NCBI GenBank assembly: GCA_039519185.1
Contig: CM076847.1
Coordinates: 21,015,251 to 21,079,250, forward strand
Length of the DNA stretch: 64,000 bases
Origin: Astragalus membranaceus
Taxonomy: Eukaryota > Streptophyta > Magnoliopsida > Fabales > Fabaceae
Direction of reading: 5' to 3'
Shown: in pieces, positions 54,123-61,892 of the stretch
Layout: the number at the start of each line of letters is the position of its first letter
How positions within the stretch are numbered: position 1 is the stretch's first letter
The notes under the pieces: generated by a model
Seen by the model: only the letters and a program-made list of their open reading frames with translations
What the model was told of the DNA's origin: nothing
The model's database searches: none
Program-made: the position numbers and the translations under genes

Positions 54123-54441
54123 TGATCGTACCTGATCAATACGATGGGTTGATGCTGTTTGATGATGTTGCTCGGTCGCTGGGATGAAGGACCGAGTGGT
54201 AGGCCGCACGCGGGTGGTACCTGCAAAGGCACTCCAACGCTCAAGTCAGAGGTGCTTCAACGGGCAGGGTCACAAGGTGAGTAAAAACGTACCTGAAGCC
54301 ACATGCTGGTGTGGTATATATAATGTTGGCGTTCTAGCCGTTGCGGTTTTTGCGGGGCCGGCCGCATCTTGCGGAGCAAGTCAGATATTGGGCCGCGATG
54401 GGCCTGATGGACGAATTGGCCTTCGAGCCCACTCCAGAACA
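54123..54441 (-). repeat. 5' LTR of element E, 319 bp
   Basis: Starts (plus strand) TGATCGTACCTG and ends CCAGAACA, followed by the GTTTT target duplication. TATATATA at 54,315-54,322 is the likely promoter of the minus-strand gag-pol transcript. Confidence 0.95.
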
Positions 54442-54448
54442 GTTTTAA

Positions 54449-54449
<1 letters not shown>

Positions 54450-54514
<65 letters not shown>
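54450..54514 (+). repeat. (ATT)n microsatellite
   Basis: About 20 uninterrupted ATT units a few bases right of element E's target duplication. A second, shorter ATA/AAT tract is at 55,771-55,800. Confidence 0.95.
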
Positions 54515-54515
<1 letters not shown>

Positions 54516-54596
54516 TGTTTTTCCACTTTTATTTTGGCCTGTTGTAGTGTAAAAAATTGGTGTTCGATGAAATTTTTCTTAACTATTGTTTCCAGT

Positions 54597-54770
54597 GTTT
54601 TAAAAACCGGCTCAGACCGGCCGGTTGGACCAGTCCGGCCAACAACTCGTACAAATCGGCTCAGACCGGCCGGTTGGACCAGACCGGCCGGTTGGACCAG
54701 ACCGGCCGGTTGGACCAGTCGATTTTTCACTAAACTCGACGACCCGGTGGTTCGTAAAAACCCGGTCGAG
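54597..54770. mobile_element. left half of a CCGGTT-rich element, split by LINE and CACTA-3 DNA
   Basis: Begins GTTTTAAAAACCGG, followed by three to five copies of GACCGGCCGGTTGGACCAG and GACCCGGTGGTTCG. The inverse terminus CCGGTTCTTAAAAC is at 61,083-61,096. The inverted ends suggest one terminal-inverted-repeat element later interrupted. No matching target duplication was found. Confidence 0.5.
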
Positions 54771-54960
54771 TTATGCTGAAAAGAAAAAACAACAGATGAA
54801 AAGAAAATGCTTTGAAGATGACACAAAACAGTGAAAAAGAAGCTGGTTTAACTTTGTTGTCCCAACAAACCACTTCAGAACTGGTTATTGTGTTGCAGAA
54901 AAGAGAGTTAGGGACGAAGGTAAAGATGTTGGCGGCTGAAACTCTGGAGTCATATTTAGG

Positions 54961-55660
54961 TTTTTTTTTTTGGTCAAGATTGCATGATTCTCATTCATAT
55001 AATGGGCCTTGCCCAAACCATACAATCCAAGATGGACAACAAAATCGAGAGAAACTGGTACCAAACAACCCTTGGGCTCAGCAAGATACAACTACAAACA
55101 AAACACAAATAACATCCACTATCCGGCCCAATACCAAACCCGGCTACCCGGTTAGCATATGGCAAGTACAGTTTTTTTAGAGGTAATTAATGCCAAAAAT
55201 AATGACACTTGCAGAGTTCCGGTTAAAGGGTGAGAGAGAAAGTCTACGTACATCTGATAGAATACACCCAAATCAAGTAAAAAAACCCTAGAAACAAGCC
55301 TCGGCCCCAATTTGGCAAAAATTCTCCGAAGATCGCCAGAGAGAGAACACCAAGATCTACAAAAGGAGGAGAGCTCTACCATGAGCTAAGGCTTGACGGA
55401 GCTCTGTAGGAGGGTTGCAAGTCCAATTACCATGAAGAAGCTTTCGTTGCGCCAAGGATGCGATGGTATGAGCAACAGTGTTACCCTCTCTATACACTCA
55501 GGTAAAACCACACGCTGAGAAATTTGATTTCAAAAATTTAATGTCTTCTAAGATTCCCCCTAGTTCTTCTCTAAGAATGGTGCCTCTACAGGTGTCTATA
55601 AGAACTTGATTATCATATTCGAAGGTGACATGGGGGATGCTGAGACTCTCTTTTCTCTAA
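54961..55660 (-). pseudogene. 5'-truncated LINE, RNase H end and 3' tail
   Basis: Minus-strand retroposon. A T13 run at about 54,960-54,972 is its poly-A tail. Reading from about 55,660 leftward, the frame gives IPHVTFEYDNQVLIDTCRG, ACGFTWVYREGNTVAHTIAS and LAQRKLLHGNWTCNPP before a stop near 55,370. This is the C-terminal RNase H-like domain of plant L1 LINEs. RT is absent. The rest is 3' untranslated sequence. Confidence 0.75.
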
Positions 55661-55739
55661 GCACCTGTGTATCAAGCCCATAATAACCTAACCGTAAATA
55701 ATTCTTCTCCTTGCCCCTATAATGAGTGTAACCATTCTT

Positions 55740-55768
55740 TCTTGAGTAGCAACTCATTCCTTTTTTTT

Positions 55769-55799
<31 letters not shown>

Positions 55800-56003
55800 T
55801 TTACTAGTTCAAAATCTTTTAATTTGTTCAACTCTTTTTTTTCTTACTTTTTCCATCATACTTAAGCATTTGATTAATAATTATACAATAAATATATTTT
55901 TAGTATAAATCTTTTTCTCTAAGTGAGCAACTAATTTTGACAAGTATGAAATTTATTGGTCTTAGAAACTAGGGAATTTTTTAATTGAGACCGAGTCAAT
56001 GTT
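55740..56003. other. AT-rich spacer
   Basis: Contains the second ATT-type microsatellite and AT-rich sequence up to the CACTA-3 insertion point. No gene seen. Confidence 0.6.
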
Positions 56004-57562
56004 CACTAGTGGAAAAAAGGCTTTTTATATCGGTTAAAATTGACATTTCATATCGGTTCCCGAACCGATGCCAAAAAAGGAGATATAAAAAATAGGGACA
56101 TTTCATATCGGTTCCTGAACCGTTATGAAAAGTTGTTTTTATATCGGTCGCCCCTAAAACCGATATGAAAAGTCTCTTTTTTTTAAAAAAAAAAGACTTT
56201 TCATATCGGTTCCCATAGAAAACCGATATGAAAAGTCTTTTTTTAAAAAAAAATAGACTTTTCATATCGGGTTTCTATGGGAACCGATATGAAAAGTCTC
56301 TTTTTTAAAAAAAAAAAGTGACACTAATGAGAGAACAAATCAAACAGTATCTTATATAGCTATAACTGGAGTGGAACTCACATTGGCAGGCATATCCATA
56401 CAAATCTATACAAAAACATGCACATGAATGATGCCATAATAAATAGAATCACAGAGAGATTAGAATTCATAATTCAATTGAATTGTGAATTAACCCTTGA
56501 ATCAGTGTTAGCACAGTGTGCTATTTATACAATAAGCTTAACTACTAACTTCCACAACTCACTATTACATGTGGATCAGCAGAATGCTATGTATCTAACA
56601 AACTCCCTATGTAGGATAACAGTCTAGCCACGTACTTAGGACAAGCTTAGCAACTAACATTGCCGCACCAGCTGCACACATCAGTCACTCTATTAGCACT
56701 CAACAATGATGATCACCAGCATCAGAATTTAACAGTAGGAAAATTCTACTTTGAAAATAAAAACATGCTGCCACAGAGCTTATACCTGCTGCCACAAATC
56801 TTCAAAACCTATCGGTTTATACCAGCTGCCACATATCTCGTTGGCGGGAGGAGGAGGCTGAACCCAGTGCCCTGGTATGCGACTGCACAAAGTTGCAAGG
56901 AAATCAAATAAGATACTCAAATCTTTCATTTTCATTATTCACTCTCATTGATACAACTCATGATAAATATTAGGAAAATGATAAACTTGCATGCAAGGTG
57001 GTGTCAAATGTCAATGATTTAAGAGATGCAATAAATATCAACATAAATTCGACTCGTAACTATAGCAATAACATGTCGAGTAAAGGACCTAACAGAAAAG
57101 CATATTTAGTACAGGCAGTGGCATGGATGAAATAATATGTTGTGCAGATCATTAAGCATTATTAAAGGTGATCGTTACTTGGGTCAGAATTTTGACCTTT
57201 CATGAATACTTTAATGACTTGATTTCCAGTGCCCTCACTTTTCACTCAGTTTTGAAATGCAATCTAAGACATGCTTAAGCAGAAAAATATTCACTAAAAG
57301 TAACTTTGGCATGCCCTTGACAAAAGAGGGTAAAGAACATTCATTGATGAGATTTATACGAAGAATTATATTGAACAATCTGCCTAAAATCTAAGACCTG
57401 CATGAGATTAATCGGCAGCCTTAACAATCAAAGACTAATAATGAATATGCAAGTTAATTAAACATAAGCTGCTACTAGTAGTAGTTGTAAGTGGTGAATC
57501 AGTTAAGTAAAACTAGCAGCCTTCATACTCAGTTAAGTTCCACAAATATGAGTTTACCTCAA

Positions 57563-57690
57563 TTAATGTTCCCATGTCATTGTTGCTTCCATGATAATAA
57601 TGATAGAACTCAATAGGTAAATTTGCCAAAGGATCATAAGTTTCTCCATAGTTCTGTTCTTCTGTTGTTGAGATTCTGCAAAATCATCAG
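57563..57690 (-). pseudogene. exon-like captured segment, family not recognised
   Basis: On the minus strand an AG near 57,678 is followed by a frame reading STTEEQNYGETYDPLANLPI and EFYHYYHGSNNDMGTLIE, ending at a GTAAAC donor near 57,558. Good codon flow and splice borders suggest a real exon. I cannot assign it. Confidence 0.4.
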
Positions 57691-57929
57691 CAAATGAAAG
57701 GAGAAGCAAGAACATAATTAGCAAACTATATTGAGAGATTAGCAAAAAAATTGAAAATAAGTAGAGCATAAATCTCAGGGTGTGAGAGGAAACAGATCTA
57801 AGGCGTGAGAATGAAGACGCACAAATCTCAGTAGTCAGTTGGAGAGTTAGTTGAATTGTAAAACAGAATCTTATTGTTGCTGGACTTGCAACCAGAAGAA
57901 TTGTGTACTGTACCATTTCTAGTTCATCA

Positions 57930-58166
57930 ATAAAAATCCCCTTTCTGGGACTTCACGTGCATGATTAACATGCATAGGGGCCATCTGAAATAGCAGCATA
58001 TTCACATATATCAGCACTCATTAGCATAATTCAAAAGACAAGGTTGATATTCCAAGACAAATAAGTGCAACTATCCTCAATTCACACACACCAGAGGCTT
58101 TGCTCCATGCTTCTCCAATAGTTTGACCACATCATTGTTTTTATAAAATATAGCATCTGCAAGGGG
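57930..58166 (-). pseudogene. captured integrin-linked-kinase-like ankyrin exons
   Basis: Exon 58,166-58,092 (between CAG and GTGTGT) encodes PLADAIFYKNNDVVKLLEKH and then GAKPL. The next exon from 57,984 encodes MAPMHVNHAREVPE before decaying. The two run in order and match the last ankyrin repeat and linker of plant ankyrin-containing protein kinases (integrin-linked-kinase group). No kinase domain is present. Confidence 0.75.
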
Positions 58167-59454
58167 CTGTTTAAGAAACAAGAGAATAATTATATATAAA
58201 AGCAGTAATGTATTTTCAATTGCAGTCCATACAGAAGATTCAATTGCAGTCCATACAAAAGATTAAACTACAGAAGACTATATTGCAGTCCATCTGTAGT
58301 TTTTGTTAAAAAAATATGAAAATATCTTGGTGTTTAGTCTTCTTGTATCAAGACAGAATCATAATCATCAATCATATTAAACCATATTCATAATGCAAAG
58401 TCTTTATCCATCATCTTCTCTCTTTGTCTAAACTCTAAACCTCTATAACATCAACATACTATCAGAGTATCAGATCGGTACCATCATCCTAGACCTATCC
58501 AATCACTATTTCGAAGAGTTCCCCAATGTCTGAAAAATCTACAAAAGCCGGAAACTCTATTTTTCTTGTCAACCTTACACACATCCCCACTACGCACATC
58601 CTCAATCTTGGAGTCAATTCCATCTTTTCTTGAGATTCTGGTGGATATATATTATAAAAAAATGAAGGCATTTTCTAATGTAATCTTATGACAATAGAAA
58701 GAAAGAAAAGAAAAGAAAAGAAAAGAAATTACATGATAAAAATGAGAAAGCAATTACAAAGCCTGATCTACTTTTCTTACCAGCTTCCAAACCAGAACCA
58801 TGTGCCTGCGCTTCCAAACCAGAACCATGTGCCCGCCTGACCTGGTAAGATGCAGTCCATTGTCCTCTTAACAATCAGCTATAAGAATTTAGACATATCA
58901 AGACAGATAAATGCTACAAAGAAGAAAATGTTCATCAGATGGACATCATTTCATAGTTCAAAGTATACAAAAGGATGAGATAAAAGACTGCTTTCTGATT
59001 ACTTATTTGATATCAAATAAATGACTATGAGATAAAGGATGAGAAGACCAAAAAGTGAGTCAACTTATGTTTGTTAGCAAAAGAAGTGAAGGGAACCAAC
59101 CAACATACTCAAAAAGCATAGGAGTAACGAGCTAAATATCTATCGGTTACTACCCACCAAATCAAGAAGAGGCATCATATTAAGAGACATCTGTCAATAT
59201 TAAGAGACAATTAATCAACAATAATGCAATTTGCAGCACGAAGTAAAAAGATAAAGTAGATGGCTCTGGGAAAGATAAAAGTAAAATGTATGAATTATTT
59301 CATGTAATATAGCAATATATACTCCTAGATAGGAACACATTAAACACTGATTGAACCGAATATCTTTTGATGGCATTTACAAAAGGTTCAGACTTCAGAG
59401 TTTAATAAAGTGAGATCCCCCAGATGGCATTTACAAAAGAGTTTAATAAATTAC

Positions 59455-60185
59455 CATTTGGCCATTGGTGAGAAGGGGAATAGGTTGCTGATAATCACGT
59501 CTAGAAGAAGAAGAGAGTTCAGCATCTTCTTCCCACTGACACCTTGCCTTGTCATTTCCCTTGGCATATTTGAACTCATTCTCTATATCATCAACATCAT
59601 CTTCTTCATCATCTCCTCCACTCGAGAACTCCCTGATAATATATACAGATCCATTTCACAACCAAGATACAAAAAAAGCAATAGCAACACAAGTCAAGAA
59701 GCTAACCTCTATGCCTCTTGTATCTAGTCTTGCATTGGGGACAACGCTGATTCCCATCCTTTCGCTCATATTCATAACAAGCACGACAAACTGGGAATCC
59801 ACACTCATTGCAAGCAACAAACACATCACCAGTTGCCGTTAATCCAACATTATCCTCACATATTTGACAGACTCGTCCATTCAAATCCTTCAAAGGTTTA
59901 GGCTGTTATCAATTATGCAATTAAGTTAGAATCATTGCACACGGTTAAATAATTAAATCAATTTCTGATTAAACACGAAGGTCATACAATAACTAAACCT
60001 TGACCATCCAGATCCGATCTGAACTTGATAAGGGAATGTAAGAAATAAAGAATCACTAGAAAGAAAATTAGAAGAACATTGTTAGGGATTGAAAGAGAGG
60101 TACCCCACTGTCGGAAGAATCGTGACGAATCCGAACAAGCTCGTTTTTTGTGGGACCCAGCAATCATGCCAGCGGATGCTTCCAT
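59455..60185 (-). pseudogene. captured cellulose synthase (CesA) N-terminal exons 1-3
   Basis: Three exons in order on the minus strand. Exon 1, 60,185-60,104: MEASAGMIAGSHKK, then one missing base shifts the frame; donor GTACCT. Exon 2, 59,902-59,707: LKDLNGRVCQICEDNVG, CNECGFPVCRACYEYERK and CPQCKTRYKRHRG, the eight-cysteine RING-type zinc finger by which CesA subunits associate. Exon 3, 59,632-59,455: EEDDVDDIENEFKYAKGND, RDYQQPIPLLTNGQM; donor GTAATT. Introns are kept. Membrane spans and catalytic D,D,D,QXXRW region are absent. A dominant effect through the zinc finger is conceivable but unproven. Confidence 0.92.
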
Positions 60186-60219
60186 CTTCTATGTTGAGAC
60201 ACAAAGTGGTGCAGATCGA

Positions 60220-60380
60220 TGGAGTTGAGTTCACGATCTGCTCAGATTTGAAGGCAAAGCCTGAAAATCTTCGCCCATTCAACACGCTATCTGGGAAAAT
60301 CAAAACGTCACCGTCAGAGAAGTCGCCCCTAGTCTTAGTGAAGTACGGATCTTCATTCACCTCGCACACAGCGATTTTTG
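60220..60380 (-). pseudogene. captured exon upstream of CesA piece, tentative sucrase/ferredoxin-like
   Basis: The frame reads EVNEDPYFTKTRGDFSDGDV and LIFPDSVLNGRRFSGFAF on the minus strand. The SDGDVLIFP string recalls the plant sucrase/ferredoxin-like family, but the following residues fit poorly. It directly precedes the CesA start codon, so a transcript would be chimeric. Confidence 0.35.
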
Positions 60381-61005
60381 TCTACAAAATCCAAAGCAAA
60401 CGAAATTATAGAAGATAGAAAAACGGAATCAGTTATGTGTTATCGGAATTGAGAGCAAGACGAAACCTCGACGATGGTCATGTCGATCTGAGACTGGAAA
60501 TCCCGAAACAGGAAAGCAGATCTGAGAAAAGAACAACGCCTCATGCCGCAAAAGGTTGTGACTTTAGGATTGTTCACTGAAGGCGAGGGTTGAAGGAGAG
60601 GGTTGAAGGCGAGGAAACGCATCTCTTCTCGAGAGTGATACTGAGAGTGAGGAGGAGCCAACATGAAGATATGCTGAGAGTGATACTGAGAGTGAGGAGG
60701 ACAGACACGCGAGAGTGAGAGGGAGCCAACGTGAAGAGATGTGTAAAAGCCTAATTTTTTTGGTTTCTATAACGGGTGGTTTTGTGACCCGTTATGGAAG
60801 CCAAAATTTTTAGACTTTCTATAACGGTTATGCAAGGGAACCGATATGAAAGATGGTTTTTCCACTTTCTATATCGGTTCCAGTGGCAACCGATATAAAA
60901 ATTGTAATTTTAATTACAAAATTGCCACCGCGTCACTTTTAATATCAGGCCATTTTTAACCGATATAAATGACCGTTATAAAAGGCATTTTTTCCACTAG
61001 TGGTT

Positions 61006-61096
61006 TATGTGGTTCAACTACTGACCCCTCGGTCCGATTCTTGACCCAGTGATCTGGTACCTTCACCGAGTCGGTCACCGGTCCGGTTCTTAAAAC
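61006..61096. mobile_element. right half of the CCGGTT-rich element
   Basis: Sequence rich in GGTCCG / ACCGAGTCGGTCACCGGTCC, ending CCGGTTCTTAAAAC. It is inverse to the left end at 54,597. See that entry. Confidence 0.5.
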
Positions 61097-61116
61097 ATTA
61101 ATTGTTTGTATTTAAA

Positions 61117-61221
61117 GTCTTCCTCACTCTATAACAAAATTTAATCAAAAAAGTTTAAATATTTGGTCTAAATTTAAACCAAATACAGACTTTTTGCTTA
61201 CATTTTGTTACGGAGGGAGTA
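61117..61221. mobile_element. Stowaway-like MITE, about 105 bp, degenerate left end
   Basis: The right end TTACGGAGGGAGTA is the common Stowaway terminus. The left end AGTCTTCCTCACTCTATAAC is its decayed inverse, and the middle (ATATTTGGTCTAAATTTAAACC) is palindromic. Probable TA flanks. Confidence 0.65.
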
Positions 61222-61698
61222 TCATTTTTTTATTCTCTTTTATTAAAGTTTATTTTGTCTCTAAAAAATTACTATATTATTTGGCCCCTGCATAAAAAAT
61301 TAGCCAGCTCTACCACTGTTTGGTCCTATGTATTTTGGGAGGTCTTCCTTTGTAAGACTATATATCCTTATGGGTCGTAACCACAGCTATTTTACTATAT
61401 AACATAACATTAATAAAAAAAAGTTATTTTTTTTTTTGCACAAGAAATAAAGTATTAAACCGCACAAAATCTTGAATGTGTGTTTATATTCATAGCTTCA
61501 TAGTATATGGTTTCACAGAAGCTTAGTTCCTTTTCCGTATTAACGTTTGAGTCACACTCACCCAATTTTTAATAAACTGTATCCAGTTATGCGTGCAAAG
61601 CAGCTAAAAACAAAACACTAAAAACACCATATTGCTCCTTCTCTTATAAACAGCTAATAACAAAACAAAAGTTGAAATTTGTAAACACCCCCCCCAAA
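61222..61698. other. upstream sequence of the PHT1 gene
   Basis: AT-rich non-coding sequence. No gene or clear element seen. Confidence 0.5.
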
Positions 61699-61737
61699 GA
61701 ATATCCTAATTATCTGGTCATTGCAAAAAGAATATCC
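61699..61737 (+). promoter_or_regulatory. two P1BS (PHR1-binding) sites upstream of PHT1
   Basis: GAATATCC occurs at 61,699-61,706 and 61,730-61,737; both fit the P1BS consensus GNATATNC. They lie about 155-195 bases before the start codon. P1BS is bound by PHR-type MYB factors under phosphate starvation. Confidence 0.75.
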
Positions 61738-61758
61738 ATACAACTAACAATCAAAAAA

Positions 61759-61769
61759 TTTCTTGTTTC
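61759..61769 (+). promoter_or_regulatory. MYCS-like motif upstream of PHT1
   Basis: TTTCTTGTTTC differs from the published mycorrhiza-responsive MYCS consensus TTTCTTGTTCT at its last two positions. It sits 22 bases after the second P1BS, the arrangement reported for mycorrhiza-inducible phosphate transporter promoters. Confidence 0.45.
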
Positions 61770-61825
61770 CGTCTCTTCCTAAGCTAACATAGGAGTAAAC
61801 GTCCATTAACATAAACCTAGCTAGC

Positions 61826-61834
61826 TATATATAA
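61826..61834 (+). promoter_or_regulatory. TATA box of PHT1
   Basis: TATATATAAC, about 60-67 bases before the start codon at 61,893. No other TATA is as well placed. Confidence 0.7.
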
Positions 61835-61892
61835 CAGCAGACACAAACACCAAAACCCACCTCAATATCAAAAAAAAAATTTGTTCTTAACA

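Larger units (their letters stand above)
51506..54149 (-). repeat. 2,644-bp tandem duplication in E, copy 2
   Basis: Partner of 48,852-51,495; see there. This copy lies next to the 5' LTR. Confidence 0.95.
41915..54441 (-). mobile_element. Element E: complete Tat-type gypsy retrotransposon with antisense genes
   Basis: 12,527 bp, minus strand. Both 319-bp LTRs are present (41,915-42,233 and 54,123-54,441), flanked by GTTTT (41,910-41,914 and 54,442-54,446). Right to left: LTR, primer site, gag (twice), PR-RT-RH-archaeal-type RNase H, broken integrase, then two plus-strand genes, polypurine tract, LTR. A second RNase H plus antisense genes before the 3' LTR is the Tat plan (Grande/Retand). 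The LTRs differ at about three sites by eye, so insertion is recent. A gag frameshift, a gag duplication and a deletion in integrase make it defective. Confidence 0.95.
56004..61002. mobile_element. CACTA-3: gene-capturing CACTA transposon (4,999 bp), target duplication GTT
   Basis: Left end CACTAGTGGAAAAAAGGC, right end GCATTTTTTCCACTAGTG: 13-bp perfect inverted termini flanked by GTT (56,001-56,003 and 61,003-61,005). Subterminal ATATCGGTT repeats in both orientations lie at 56,025-56,320 and 60,820-60,985. The interior carries cellulose synthase exons, ankyrin-kinase exons and an unassigned exon, all on the minus strand. No transposase is visible. Intact ends make it a candidate for recent movement. 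Confidence 0.95.

Noticed and set aside
49193..54187. Plus-strand open frames opposite gag-pol of element E (for example 49,379-49,813 and 50,834-51,187, each repeated 2,654 bases on)
   Set aside because: Shadows of the minus-strand coding region without start context or known domains. Unlike antisense ORFs 1 and 2, they overlap functional gag-pol domains.
54450..54520. Leu- or Ile-repeat open frames over the ATT tract
   Set aside because: Microsatellite translation only.
58786..58840. Short tandem TTCCAAACCAGAACCATGTG (two copies) in CACTA-3 as a gene feature
   Set aside because: A two-copy local duplication without reading-frame support.
61881..61892. Upstream in-frame ATG giving MFLT before the PHT1 start
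   Set aside because: Family proteins start at the MALEVLEALD / MGLEVLEALD position, and ACAATGGC at 61,893 is the better initiation context.
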